Assembly: GCA_017535665.1 (NCBI GenBank)
Contig: JAFXTS010000005.1
Location: 80,318 to 144,317 of the forward strand
Reading direction: 5' to 3'
DNA length: 64,000 bases
From: Bacteroidales bacterium
Lineage (GTDB): Bacteria > Bacteroidota > Bacteroidia > Bacteroidales > WCHB1-69
The notes under the pieces are model-generated. The model ran no database searches and was not told the DNA's origin. It worked only from the letters and a program-made list of their open reading frames with translations. Positions 9,263 through 18,757 of the stretch are shown here, piece after piece (within the stretch, counting starts at the first letter, position 1; each line of letters begins with the position of its first letter). A program made the translations under genes and the position numbers.

Positions 9263-11791
9263 ATGTTCAAGTACCCCCGTCGTCACCTCACCCTCATACT
9301 GCTGCTACTGCTCGCCGTGTCGGGCTTTGCGCAGCAGACTTTGCCGTTGACCCAGTGGCGGCTCAGTTGTCCTGACCCTGCCGATACGGCCTATTCCACC
9401 TCGATAGTGGTCAAGGTGCCGGGCTGTCTCCACACCGACCTTTTCGAACACAGCCTCATCCCCGACCCGTTTTACGGCACCAACGAGGAGTCGCTCCAAT
9501 GGCTGTCGGAAGTGCCCTGCACCTACTCCTGCGAGTTCTGGCGCGACGAACTTCCCGCCAAAAAGAATATCGAACTGGTGCTGGCGGGCGTTACCGGCTA
9601 TGCCGAAATTTTCCTGAACGGTCAACCGCTCGAACATCAAGACCATAACAATGTGATGGACAATGCCTACCGCACGTGGCGTTTCCCGTTGGATAAGAAA
9701 ATCCAAACCTACAACCTTATCGAAGTGCGCTTCACGCCGGCACAGCAGATCATAGACCAGCGGAAAGCCGCCGTTCCTTACGCGCTGCCAGAGGAGCGTG
9801 CGTGGCTGCGTATGCCGCCCTACCAGTCGGGCTGGGACTGGGGGCCGAAACTCACCACCTGCGGCATCATGGGGAAGGCTGCCATCGAAAGTTATTCGTT
9901 GGCACGGCTCCACAGTCCAGACTTTCACGCAACGAACCAGAATGGTGCAATATACGATTTCTGTTATGACTTTGCGAAAAAGTTGCCATATGGAACTTGT
10001 ATATCTTTGAAAATCAATGATAAACGTATTATTTATGCTAAATCACGCCGTAGAGAGAAATTAGACGACGAATCCTTTTATTCTTATTGGGTTGAACAAT
10101 ATCACTATGAAAATCCCCTTTGGGAGCCCAATGGTTTGGGAAATCCATCTATGAATGATGTGGAATTTATCATCAAGCATGGTCGTAAAAAAGATTCCCT
10201 ACGGGTTCGCGCAGGCTTCCGTAATGTCAGACTTCAGCAGATTGAAGATTCTACTGGCACTTCGTTTACTCTTGTTGTGAACGGTTCGCTTGTTTTTGCC
10301 AAAGGGGTGAACTGGATTCCCGCCGATTTCTTCCCCCACAGGATGACCGAAGACCGCTACCGTGAATTGTTGCAAGCCTGTAAAGATGCGAATGTCAATA
10401 TGATACGGGTATGGGGAGGGGGTATCTACGAGCCCGACATTTTCTACGATTTGTGCGATGAGATGGGCATTATGGTATGGCAGGATTTTATGTTTGCCGG
10501 CACGCTCTATCCGGGCGATTCCTCTTTTATTCAAAATGTGCAAAAAGAGGCCGTCGAGCAGGTGCTGCGGCTCCGTCGGCACCCGTGCATCGTGCTGTGG
10601 TGCGGCAACAATGAGGTGAAAAACGGTTGGGAAGACTGGGGCTGGAAGAACAATTACACGCCCGAACAGCGCGAGCAGCTCGACCGCGATATGCACTATC
10701 TGTTTGATACACTGTTAGCAAAAGTCGTTAAAGATTTTGGCGGTGGCGTGCCATACATCCCCACTTCGCCGCTGTGGGGTTGGGGACATCCCGAATGCTG
10801 CACCGAGGGCGACTCCCACTACTGGGGCGTTTGGTGGGGCGAGCAGCCGTTCGAAATGTGGTACAGCAAAACCGGCCGCTTCATGTCGGAATACGGCTTC
10901 CAAAGCTACCCCGACCTCCGCACGCTGCAAACGGTGATGCCCGACACGGCCCTGCACCTCGGAAGTCCCGAACTGAACAACCACCAGAAGCACGCCCGTG
11001 GCGTTCAGATTATCGACAAGGCGATGAACCAGTATTTCTATCGTCCTGACAATCTGGAAGATTACGTGTATGTCAGTCAGCTGGTACAGGCCTACGGCAT
11101 CGGGATGGCGCTGGAGGAGCATCGCCGCCGCAGTCCGTACTGTATGGGCACGTTGGTGTGGCAGCTCAACGACTGCTGGCCCGTCGCCTCGTGGAGCTGC
11201 ATCGACTACTACGGACGGCGCAAAGCCCTCTACTACGAAATGAAACGGCAGTTCGAGCCGGTCATCATCGCCTGCGACACGATGCGAGACGGCAAACTGC
11301 CCATCTATGTCGTGAATGACCGCATAAACGTTGGCTACACGCCGAAATGCTCCCTCTCGTTGAGCCTTTGCCGGATGGACGGCACTGTCATCGATGAAGA
11401 AATTACTGACAATTTGGAAGTTTCGGCCAACCGCCCCGTTCATTTCATCGACTATGCCGGTGCGGCGCAACTCGACAGCAATGACCTGCGAAGCTGCTAT
11501 TTGCGCATCAAATGTCATGATATCACACAAAAAGTCAAATTCTTCTGTTATCCCGGCCAACTCGAACTTCCCGAAGCAGAGATTAATGTGCGCCGCATTG
11601 ACGACAATACAGTGGAGGTCAGCAGCACTGTGTTGCAATACGGCGTGGAACTGTCGGCCAACGTGGACGGATACTTTGAGGACAACTACTTCATATTGCT
11701 GCCGAACGAGCCAAAGCGGGTGCATTTCACCCCGAAAGAGGAAATCAAAGGGAATGTAGTGTTTTCGGTAAAATCTTTTAAAATGCCTTAA
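9263..11791 (+). CDS. Beta-mannosidase, glycoside hydrolase family 2
   Basis: An 842-residue exported enzyme; the signal peptide ends near SGFAQQ. Domain order: jelly-roll (VPGCLHTDLFEHSLIPDPFYG, YQSGWDWGPKL), Ig-like domain (about 215-340), TIM barrel (GVNWIPADFFP, NMIRVWGGGIYE, VWQDFMFAG), then beta-sandwich domains. E451 in WCGNNEVKNGW is the expected acid/base and E543 in FMSEYGFQS the expected nucleophile. It releases terminal beta-mannose from mannan or N-glycan fragments in the periplasm or at the surface. The Ig-like part, about 9.92-10.25 kb, is clearly AT-richer than its flanks. No SusC/D genes are nearby. Confidence 0.93.
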   Translation: MFKYPRRHLTLILLLLLAVSGFAQQTLPLTQWRLSCPDPADTAYSTSIVVKVPGCLHTDLFEHSLIPDPFYGTNEESLQWLSEVPCTYSCEFWRDELPAKKNIELVLAGVTGYAEIFLNGQPLEHQDHNNVMDNAYRTWRFPLDKKIQTYNLIEVRFTPAQQIIDQRKAAVPYALPEERAWLRMPPYQSGWDWGPKLTTCGIMGKAAIESYSLARLHSPDFHATNQNGAIYDFCYDFAKKLPYGTCISLKINDKRIIYAKSRRREKLDDESFYSYWVEQYHYENPLWEPNGLGNPSMNDVEFIIKHGRKKDSLRVRAGFRNVRLQQIEDSTGTSFTLVVNGSLVFAKGVNWIPADFFPHRMTEDRYRELLQACKDANVNMIRVWGGGIYEPDIFYDLCDEMGIMVWQDFMFAGTLYPGDSSFIQNVQKEAVEQVLRLRRHPCIVLWCGNNEVKNGWEDWGWKNNYTPEQREQLDRDMHYLFDTLLAKVVKDFGGGVPYIPTSPLWGWGHPECCTEGDSHYWGVWWGEQPFEMWYSKTGRFMSEYGFQSYPDLRTLQTVMPDTALHLGSPELNNHQKHARGVQIIDKAMNQYFYRPDNLEDYVYVSQLVQAYGIGMALEEHRRRSPYCMGTLVWQLNDCWPVASWSCIDYYGRRKALYYEMKRQFEPVIIACDTMRDGKLPIYVVNDRINVGYTPKCSLSLSLCRMDGTVIDEEITDNLEVSANRPVHFIDYAGAAQLDSNDLRSCYLRIKCHDITQKVKFFCYPGQLELPEAEINVRRIDDNTVEVSSTVLQYGVELSANVDGYFEDNYFILLPNEPKRVHFTPKEEIKGNVVFSVKSFKMP

Positions 11792-11798
11792 ACAGAGG

Positions 11799-12560
11799 CT
11801 ATTGCGTAGCTTCATCCTTCTCTTGCCAGAAGCGCCAGCTGGCTTCGGCTTGTCCGATCAGCATGGGCAGACCATTGAAGGTGGAGGCACCCTGTGCTTT
11901 TCCTTTTTGGAGAAAGGTCGTGACTTTAGGGCGGTAAATCAGATCGATAAGGATGTGTTGGGGGGTGATGGCGGAATAGGGAAGTGGCAGACAGACATTG
12001 CAGTCCGCCCCCATGCCCACAGGCGTCGCGTTGATGATGAGCGGATTTCGTTGAATGATATCTGCAGTGATGTCGTTGTAGGTGAGTCGATTCTGACCTG
12101 CACTTCGCGAAACGAAGGTATAGCAGATGCCGCGTTGTGTCAGCGCGTAGGCAACGGCCTTTGCCGCTCCGCCGGTTCCTAACACCAACGCGTGCTCAGG
12201 AATGGGCGTGAAGATGTGGTCCAGCAGGAGGTCAAATCCTTCGCAGTCGGTATTGTGTCCCGTCAGCACAATGCGACCGCCAGCACGATGAATCATTATC
12301 GTATTCACTGCCCCGATGGCTTGTGCCGCTGGAGTCAGCTGGTTCATGTATGGAAGTACAGCTTCTTTGTAAGGATGCGTGACATTCAGTCCCACCAATG
12401 CTGTTTTATTCTCAATAAGAAATGGTAAATCGGCAATGGATTTAAGTGGGAATAATTGATACACAGCATCTTCTATGTCTTCTGTTTCAAATTTCTTTTG
12501 AAAGAAAGACGGAGAGAGGCTTTCGCTGATGGGATTTCCGATGAGACCGAAAGTGCGCAC
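11799..12560 (-). CDS. aroE: Shikimate dehydrogenase
   Basis: A 253-residue enzyme reducing 3-dehydroshikimate to shikimate with NADPH, step four of the shikimate pathway. It shows the substrate site GNPISESLSPSF, the catalytic lysine K65 in NVTHPYKE, GHNTDCEGF with the paired aspartate, the nucleotide loop LVLGTGGAAKA, and INATPVGM. Length is slightly short but normal for Bacteroidota. It is the last gene of a minus-strand run (TPR, TPR, dedA, aroE), 2 bases after dedA, and ends 7 bases from the convergent beta-mannosidase. Confidence 0.95.
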   Translation of the reverse strand: MRTFGLIGNPISESLSPSFFQKKFETEDIEDAVYQLFPLKSIADLPFLIENKTALVGLNVTHPYKEAVLPYMNQLTPAAQAIGAVNTIMIHRAGGRIVLTGHNTDCEGFDLLLDHIFTPIPEHALVLGTGGAAKAVAYALTQRGICYTFVSRSAGQNRLTYNDITADIIQRNPLIINATPVGMGADCNVCLPLPYSAITPQHILIDLIYRPKVTTFLQKGKAQGASTFNGLPMLIGQAEASWRFWQEKDEATQ

Positions 12561-12562
12561 GA

Positions 12563-13345
12563 CTATGCTGCAGTTTCCTGATTCTTTTTCTTCTTATTTC
12601 TAATGCCTTTGTAGATCAAATATCCCACAAAGGCCACGCCCAAGATGAGAAGTCCCCATTTGATGTGGACGTAATATCGTTCGATGAGGGCTTTGTTGCC
12701 TTGCAGCACGTAGCCGATGATGGCGAGGATGGTGTTCCAGAGTCCTGCTCCCAATGCTGTGTAGCCGATGAAGGGGAGGATGGGCATTTTCGACAGTCCG
12801 GCCGGGATGGAGATGAGCTGACGGATGCCGGGCACCAATCGTCCGATGAAGGTGGAACTGTTGCCATGTTCGTTGAAATAGGCCTCTGCCCGTTTGATTT
12901 TGTCGCTGTTGAGCAGCAGCAGATGTCCCACTTTACTATCGGCGAACCAATACACGATGGGGCGGCCCAAGAAGAAGGAGAGGTAGTAGTTGATAAGTGC
13001 GCCGATAATGGCACCGAGAGTGGCGAACAGTACGATAATGATGATATTCAGCCAGTTGTATTGGGTTGGATGGATGTTGGAGTTTTCATCGCAGGCTTTC
13101 CATGCGGCCGGTGGCACCACCACTTCCGATGGGAACGGGATAAAAGAACTTTCGATACCCATCAGCATGGTGACGGTCCCGTAGTTGAGGTGGTGGTAGT
13201 ACCAATACACTACGCGGTCGGTGAGGCTGGTGTCTTGGGCGGATACAATAGAATCGGCATCCTGGTTGGATGCCGGTTCTGTGTTTTGTGCTTGTATGGT
13301 GCTGTATGCGATGATCGCAACAAGCAGGATAAGCGCTTTTTTCAT
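12563..13345 (-). CDS. DedA family membrane protein
   Basis: A 260-residue membrane protein with a VTT/SNARE-associated domain. After an N-terminal hydrophobic segment and an exported-looking linker comes GIESSFIPFPSEVVVPPA, the DedA signature with the reentrant loop, then FLGRPIVYWFADSK, FIGRLVPGIRQLISIPAG and several C-terminal helices with a lysine-rich tail. DedA proteins are linked to phospholipid carrier flipping and membrane homeostasis; the exact substrate here is unknown. It lies 17 bases after the second TPR gene and 2 bases before aroE, so it is probably cotranscribed with both. Confidence 0.9.
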   Translation of the reverse strand: MKKALILLVAIIAYSTIQAQNTEPASNQDADSIVSAQDTSLTDRVVYWYYHHLNYGTVTMLMGIESSFIPFPSEVVVPPAAWKACDENSNIHPTQYNWLNIIIIVLFATLGAIIGALINYYLSFFLGRPIVYWFADSKVGHLLLLNSDKIKRAEAYFNEHGNSSTFIGRLVPGIRQLISIPAGLSKMPILPFIGYTALGAGLWNTILAIIGYVLQGNKALIERYYVHIKWGLLILGVAFVGYLIYKGIRNKKKKNQETAA

Positions 13346-13362
13346 TCTTTCGTGTAACCCGA

Positions 13363-14544
13363 TTAGTTATTCTGAAGCTCCGCTGGAATCTCTTTCTTGA
13401 GCTGTGTTCCCGTTTGCATCAGAATATTGTTGTTTGTGCGGTCATTTTTGTTAATATTGTAGGATTTGAGTGCCCAATCGTAGGCTTTGCCCATCACCAC
13501 CTCTTGTTCGGCTTTGTATTTGTCGGAGAGAGCGAGACGATCGTTGAAGGAGAGCTCTTTCTGCGACATAGCGGCGTTGGAGAGGTTGCCCAACTCAGCG
13601 GCTTGCATGAAGTAGTTGTATGCAACCATGCTGTTGATGGCGAAGCTGTTAGGATTCTTTACCAATGCAGAGTCGAGTAGCTCGGCAGCGGTTTCAAAGC
13701 CTTTGGCATCCACCAGGTAATTGGCGCAGTCGGCCATTACGAGGGTATCATCCGTATATTTTCTGACATTCTTGAGGCATTTCTCCAATTGTACGGAGTC
13801 ATTAGTGGCGATGAGGTAGCTGAGCTCAAGAGCGTAGATGTTGCCTCTTTTCTCTTTTTCAACATATTTCTTTGCTGCTTTGAGTATTTCGCCGCATCTT
13901 ACCGTGTCTTTGGATCTGTTGTAGAGGTCATAAGCAAGACGGTAGATGACATCGTAATTGGTGTTGATGGCGATGGCATCGTCAAGGGCGGCCTTTTGAG
14001 CTTCGGCATCTTTTTCATCGTATCCAATCCGATAGAGGAAGTAGTAGGCGTAGCTGGTGTACGTCTTCATGCTTTCGTCTGCGCTGAGGGCTTTGGCTGC
14101 TGCATCGAGGTACTTCTTGGCTTTAGGATAATCTTTTTTCTCGAAGGCAGCTGTGCCGATGGTGTACATCTCGCTGCCACAGGTCACCTGGCCGTTCTTC
14201 GGATCGATCAAACCGCTTACCGTCTCAATTTTGGGATTGAGTTCGAGGGCTTTGTAAAAACTCTCGTAAGCGGTGAAGAGGGCTTCCGGGAAACGGGTGA
14301 CGTACTCGGGATTTTTCTTAACACGTTCGTTGTCACGGTCATAGATTCTCAGATAGACGTTACCGCGGTACAACCAAGCGGTGGCATCGTTCTGATAGGA
14401 GGAGATGGCCATGCATTCTTCAATTTTCTTTTGCGCACCTGCGACGTTGTTGTTTTGGAGCAGCAACCAAACGTCGTTCACGTTCTGTGCATTCAGACTG
14501 ATGGCAAGGATGCTGACAAGTGCTGCTAAAAATAACTTTTTCAT
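13363..14544 (-). CDS. Exported TPR protein, second of a paralogous pair
   Basis: A 393-residue protein with a signal peptide (ending SLNAQ) and degenerate tetratricopeptide repeats along its length (AWLYRGNVYL, ESFYKALELNPKIE, AKKYLDAAAKAL). It is a clear paralogue of the upstream protein: same length, same order of blocks, similar opening (IEECMAIS against IDECIKDE). Expected to be periplasmic or envelope-associated and to act as a protein-protein scaffold; no enzyme motif is present. It starts 27 bases after its paralogue. Confidence 0.8.
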   Translation of the reverse strand: MKKLFLAALVSILAISLNAQNVNDVWLLLQNNNVAGAQKKIEECMAISSYQNDATAWLYRGNVYLRIYDRDNERVKKNPEYVTRFPEALFTAYESFYKALELNPKIETVSGLIDPKNGQVTCGSEMYTIGTAAFEKKDYPKAKKYLDAAAKALSADESMKTYTSYAYYFLYRIGYDEKDAEAQKAALDDAIAINTNYDVIYRLAYDLYNRSKDTVRCGEILKAAKKYVEKEKRGNIYALELSYLIATNDSVQLEKCLKNVRKYTDDTLVMADCANYLVDAKGFETAAELLDSALVKNPNSFAINSMVAYNYFMQAAELGNLSNAAMSQKELSFNDRLALSDKYKAEQEVVMGKAYDWALKSYNINKNDRTNNNILMQTGTQLKKEIPAELQNN

Positions 14545-14571
14545 GATGATGATGATTAAAAGGTTATTGTA

Positions 14572-15756
14572 TTATTCTAATTGTTTGATTTTCTGTTCAA
14601 TTGCGTTGGCTTTATCGTCTTGGAGGAGGCGGAGGTAGATTTGTTTGAGACGTTTGAGTACGGTGAGGTCGTTGGGGTTGCCGACGAGGGCTGCTTCGAA
14701 GTATTCTGCTGCACGGGCAAGGTATTCATCGCTTTTCTTGCGTAGTGTGGAATAGACATTTTCTTTGTCGTTGAGTTTAATTTTTTCAGCGTCGAGGTAG
14801 GTGCGTTCGCCGAGGTTGGAGCAGCATACGCCGAGGTTGTGGGCGATGGTAGTGTTATCGGGAGACTGGCGGTAGGCTTTCACCAGCAGTTGTTCGGCCT
14901 CTTCATACATGTCGTTTTTGATGTAGAGGTTGGCAGCGTTGATGGCGCTTTCGGGCGAGCGTACCACGGAGGCGGGCAGGTTCTTCAGTTTTTCAATACC
15001 CTTTTCAGTCTCTCCAATCCAGAAATAGTAATCGGCTTCGGCCACACGGAGAGAAGCACTTTCCGGATCTTTTTGTAAACCTTTGGAAATTAAATTATAA
15101 ACACCGTCTTTGTCGCCGGCTTCTTTATAACTATCTACTAATCCCACAAAAACATTGGCATTCTCAGAGCCGTCGTCCAGTGATTTTTGGAAATAGATGC
15201 GGGCGTTGGCGGGGTCATCCAGCATTGTATAGACATAGGCGCAGTAGTAGTATAGCTCACCTTTCAAGGGGTAGGAGGGCGGAGTCTTGAGTTCGTAGCT
15301 GTTGACGGCGAGGAGCAGCGCGTCGCGGGCGGCCTCGAAATTCTTGGCGGTCATCTCATCCACACCTTCGATGAAAAGCATCGGATACATGGCCGGCATA
15401 GCCTGGAACGGCGAGTACATGTCGGTAGCCTCTATGTTCTTGTTGAGTTCCTGTGCTTTCTGGAAGGCCTTGTACGATTCGCGGGCGGCGGTGGGGTAAA
15501 CATACTGATAGTTGGCATCTTTTACCCTTTTGTTGTATTCCTCCAAAGCAAGGTTGTATTCGATGTTCGCCTTGTAAAGCCATGTGTTGGCTTTAGCAGC
15601 ATATTTTTCATCTTTGATACATTCGTCAATACACTCCTTTGCCTTTACGAAATCTTTCTCATAATAAAGATTATACGCTCGCATAGGCGTATTCTTCTGC
15701 GCCATCAGGGCGATGGTGAAGAGGGTGAATATGAAAATCAGGGTTGCGCGTTTCAT
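14572..15756 (-). CDS. Exported TPR protein, first of a paralogous pair
   Basis: A 394-residue protein with a signal peptide (ending ALMAQ) and several TPR units (WLYKANIEYNLAL, YYYCAYVYTMLDDPANARIYF, EAEQLLVKAYRQSPDNTTIAHNLG). It heads the minus-strand operon that continues through its paralogue, dedA and aroE; a TATTTTTG box lies 20 bases upstream. It is probably a periplasmic scaffold. The tandem arrangement points to gene duplication. No specific function can be given. Confidence 0.8.
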   Translation of the reverse strand: MKRATLIFIFTLFTIALMAQKNTPMRAYNLYYEKDFVKAKECIDECIKDEKYAAKANTWLYKANIEYNLALEEYNKRVKDANYQYVYPTAARESYKAFQKAQELNKNIEATDMYSPFQAMPAMYPMLFIEGVDEMTAKNFEAARDALLLAVNSYELKTPPSYPLKGELYYYCAYVYTMLDDPANARIYFQKSLDDGSENANVFVGLVDSYKEAGDKDGVYNLISKGLQKDPESASLRVAEADYYFWIGETEKGIEKLKNLPASVVRSPESAINAANLYIKNDMYEEAEQLLVKAYRQSPDNTTIAHNLGVCCSNLGERTYLDAEKIKLNDKENVYSTLRKKSDEYLARAAEYFEAALVGNPNDLTVLKRLKQIYLRLLQDDKANAIEQKIKQLE

Positions 15757-15775
15757 ATTATTATTTTAACGTCTG

Positions 15776-15783
15776 CAAAAATA
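15776..15783 (-). promoter_or_regulatory. -7 promoter box of the TPR-TPR-dedA-aroE operon
   Basis: TATTTTTG followed by C on the minus strand, 20 bases before the first TPR start at 15756. Confidence 0.6.
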
Positions 15784-15805
15784 CATTATTTTTTTGGAAC
15801 GACAA

Positions 15806-16939
15806 TCAACGTTTTCCCGCATAGAGGTCGTAACGGAGGAATTTGCATTCCAAAGCGCCGTTGTAAAGGGGTGTCTTTTTAGAGGGGTGTAATCCTATAT
15901 GTTTGATAGCTTGCATGTTAGAGCTGATGATGAAGGCGGTACATCCTGCGTAATTTTGTTTCAACGTATCGCCAATTTCTTTGTAGAAATTGTCAATCTC
16001 TTCCATGTCGAGGCGTTCGCCGTAGGGTGGGTTGAAGATGAGGGTGGCGGGAGTTCGTTTAGGCTGGGTGTCGCGCATGGCTTTTCGGAAGAGGCGGATG
16101 AAGTCGCTCAGGCGGGCGGCTTTGACGTTGGCTTCGGCCATGCCGAGGAAGCGTGCGGAGATGTCGGAGCCGTAGAAGTTGACGGGCACGTCATCGTGGA
16201 TGTCGGCCTCGTCGGTGACGCGCTGCCACAGGCGGTGGTCGAAGTTTTTCCATCGCTCGAAGCCGTAGTGTTCGCGGAAGAAACCTGCTGGGATGTTGAG
16301 GGCCTGCATGGCGGCCTCGATGAGGATGGTGCCGGAACCGCACATCGGGTCGATGAGGTCGCACTCGCCGTGCCAGCCCGATAGCTTGACCATGGCGGCG
16401 GCCACCACCTCGCTGATCTGTGCCGGGTGGGTGGAGACGCGGTATCCGCGCTTGTGCAGCGATTCGCCGGAGCTGTTGAGGAACAGCGCCGCATGGTTGT
16501 TGTAGATGTGGAGGTGGAACTGCACGTCTGGCGATTCCTTGTCCACCGAAGGGCGCTGGTCGAACTTGTCGCGGAAGCGGTCGCAGACGGCGTCCTTGGC
16601 CAACTGGGCGGCAAACAGCGGTGTGCGGAACATCGAGCCGCTCATAGTGACGCTGAAAGCCAGCGTGTTGTCGGCATCCATCAGCCGTTCGGCGGGAAAC
16701 TTGAAAATCTGTTCGTAAAACTGCTTGTTGTCGCGGAAGGTGAACTCGTGTACCTGCCACAGGATGCGCAACGCGTAGCGGCAGAAGTAGTTGGCACGGT
16801 ACATCATGGCCATATCGCCTTCGAACTCCACGGCTCTTGTGCCGATCTGACAATTGGTGGCCCCTAATGCAGTGAGTTCCTCTTTCAGGATTTCCTCCAT
16901 GCCGGCATAGGTCTTCGCAACAAATTTTTCTGAATCCAT
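15806..16939 (-). CDS. THUMP-domain RNA methyltransferase (RlmL/TrmN type)
   Basis: A 377-residue class I SAM-dependent methyltransferase. The N-terminus (KFVAKTYAGMEEILKEELTALGA) leads into a THUMP RNA-binding domain. The Rossmann half contains DLIDPMCGSGTILIEAA for SAM binding and LIFNPPYGERL, the NPPY motif of N2-guanine or N6-adenine methylation. It matches the N-terminal half of RlmKL, which makes m2G2445 in 23S rRNA; homologues of this length are usual in Bacteroidota. Start 16939 (MDSEKF) is preferred to the longer in-frame 17002, which overlaps batD. It follows batD by 19 bases. Confidence 0.88.
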   Translation of the reverse strand: MDSEKFVAKTYAGMEEILKEELTALGATNCQIGTRAVEFEGDMAMMYRANYFCRYALRILWQVHEFTFRDNKQFYEQIFKFPAERLMDADNTLAFSVTMSGSMFRTPLFAAQLAKDAVCDRFRDKFDQRPSVDKESPDVQFHLHIYNNHAALFLNSSGESLHKRGYRVSTHPAQISEVVAAAMVKLSGWHGECDLIDPMCGSGTILIEAAMQALNIPAGFFREHYGFERWKNFDHRLWQRVTDEADIHDDVPVNFYGSDISARFLGMAEANVKAARLSDFIRLFRKAMRDTQPKRTPATLIFNPPYGERLDMEEIDNFYKEIGDTLKQNYAGCTAFIISSNMQAIKHIGLHPSKKTPLYNGALECKFLRYDLYAGKR

Positions 16940-16958
16940 TATGATAAAGATAGATACA

Positions 16959-18734
16959 TTATTTCTTTTCCATGCGGGTGATGAAGTCGCTGGCTTGCTC
17001 AAACAGTTTGCTCATCATCTCCGCTTTGTCGCCCGGAGCGAAACGGGCATATTCGCAGTCGTTGAGGGTGGCTGTGAACTGCTCAATATCCTCTTCACTC
17101 ATCCCCTTGTCAATGAGTTTGTTGCGTACTGCGTCAATGGAGAGGTCGGAGAGAGGGATGCGGAACTTGTGGCCCAGGTAATCCCAAAGGGCATGCGAAA
17201 TCTCCTCAAAGAAGGCGGCATCTTGTCCGGCGGCCATCAGCTTGCGGGCTTTTTTGAGACGGCGTGCCGCGATACGGTTGGCATGGCGCACCTTCTTTTG
17301 CGTCTTGTCGCCCTTCTTGGAATGGGAACGGATGAATCGGATGATGACCAAGATGAGGATGAGCAGCAGTATCAGACAGGGAATGAGGATGAAAAGCCAC
17401 AGATACTTTGTGAAGAACGCCTTGACGGCGCTGCCAAGGTCGGTGGGTTGTGCCTCGTCTTCCTTCTTATCGCGCGTCAGGGTCTCATTCTCGCCTTTGA
17501 CTTCGATGGTATATTTTTCTGTGGTAAGATTTTTGTAAGATTGGCTTTCGGGGTCGAAATAGGTGATGGTGGTGGCAGGGATTTCGTAGGTACCTTTTTG
17601 GCGCGGGATGAGGACGTACTTGAGGATTCGCTTTCCTCCTACGCTGTTGCCGTTGGTGTTAATCTGGTCGTCCACGCTGGGATCGGTAACATCGAAGCCG
17701 TCGGGGAAGTTGAAGTCGGGGTTGTCGGCCAGCTGGAGGCTTCCTTTCCCGGAAATGGTGATGGTGAAGTCGATGGCGTCGTTGACGTTCACTTCCGTTG
17801 GTGCCAGTTCGGAGGAGAGGGTGAACTGTCCCACCAGTCCGCCGAAATGTGAGCCTTTACCCTGGATAGGCAGCGCTTTCACGTTGAGGTCGATGGCGTT
17901 AGACTTGATGGTCTTTTCAGATACATTCTGGAAGAAGCCGCTGCCCGTCACCATCTGCATATCGATGGTGATGGGGGTGATGGTGAGGGAGCCGCTTTTC
18001 TGTGGTGCTACGGCAGTCTTGTAGATTTCCCACACGGCGTACCGCTTGCCGTTGATGGTCTCGTACTTGGGCTCCGGAATTTTGTTGGGGTCATCCATCC
18101 GATACGACCACAGGTTGTTTTGCTGTGGCCATTTGATGTTGGTGGCCTGCCAGTTGGAGATGTTGTAGGTGTAAAGCCTGTAGGTGACGATGACCGTTTC
18201 GCCGTAGTAGGGGTTGCTTTTGGAGGCGGCGGCTTTCACGAACACGTCGTACTGGTTTTGAGTTGTATTGCGCTGAGGTTCACCCCAGAAGTTGCGGAAG
18301 AAGCTGTCGAACGGGTCGCTCTGCCGGTTCTGTTGCTGTTGCCGTTGTTGGGTCTGTTGGTCCTCCTTGGTGACTTCGATGGTGACGGCGTTGCTCTTCA
18401 CTTTCTTTCCACTCGCGTCGCAGGTTACGCCCGGTATGGTCTGGACACCGGTTTTGGAGGGTTTCAGCGTATAGGTGAAGGTGCGGGTGTAGGAGCTGGT
18501 CTGCTGGCCGTTGACGAAACTGATGGACTGTGAGGAGCTGACGGCAGGACCGTTCACTTTGCTGAAGTTGCCGAAGTCGGTGGAGGCCACGTTGCCGTTC
18601 TGGTCGAGGGTGACCACGTATTGGAACTGCTGGTTGACGCCCACCTTGGCGGGGGCTTTTGCCGTGCAGTTTTGTGCCAGCATCGGCACTGCCGAACAGA
18701 GAAGTATGGTGATGAGGGTGATGAATTTTTTCAT
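16959..18734 (-). CDS. batD: BatD-like protein
   Basis: A 591-residue protein with a signal peptide (ending AVPMLAQ), repeated beta-sandwich domains typical of BatD, and a late transmembrane helix (YLWLFILIPCLILLLILILVIIRF) followed by a cytoplasmic tail rich in basic residues. TYRLYTYNISNWQA and the TEVNVNDAIDFTITISGKG block are recognisable BatD stretches. Bat proteins were linked to aerotolerance in Bacteroides fragilis and work with MoxR AAA ATPases on envelope targets; the mechanism is unsettled. It lies 23 bases after the BatB-BatC fusion. BatA, BatE and MoxR are not in the window. Confidence 0.88.
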   Translation of the reverse strand: MKKFITLITILLCSAVPMLAQNCTAKAPAKVGVNQQFQYVVTLDQNGNVASTDFGNFSKVNGPAVSSSQSISFVNGQQTSSYTRTFTYTLKPSKTGVQTIPGVTCDASGKKVKSNAVTIEVTKEDQQTQQRQQQQNRQSDPFDSFFRNFWGEPQRNTTQNQYDVFVKAAASKSNPYYGETVIVTYRLYTYNISNWQATNIKWPQQNNLWSYRMDDPNKIPEPKYETINGKRYAVWEIYKTAVAPQKSGSLTITPITIDMQMVTGSGFFQNVSEKTIKSNAIDLNVKALPIQGKGSHFGGLVGQFTLSSELAPTEVNVNDAIDFTITISGKGSLQLADNPDFNFPDGFDVTDPSVDDQINTNGNSVGGKRILKYVLIPRQKGTYEIPATTITYFDPESQSYKNLTTEKYTIEVKGENETLTRDKKEDEAQPTDLGSAVKAFFTKYLWLFILIPCLILLLILILVIIRFIRSHSKKGDKTQKKVRHANRIAARRLKKARKLMAAGQDAAFFEEISHALWDYLGHKFRIPLSDLSIDAVRNKLIDKGMSEEDIEQFTATLNDCEYARFAPGDKAEMMSKLFEQASDFITRMEKK

Positions 18735-18757
18735 GATAGCATCGTTCTACGTTGAGA

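Noticed and set aside
10715..11815. Minus-strand open frame of 366 codons
   Set aside because: Antisense to the beta-mannosidase TIM barrel; no motif, no promoter.
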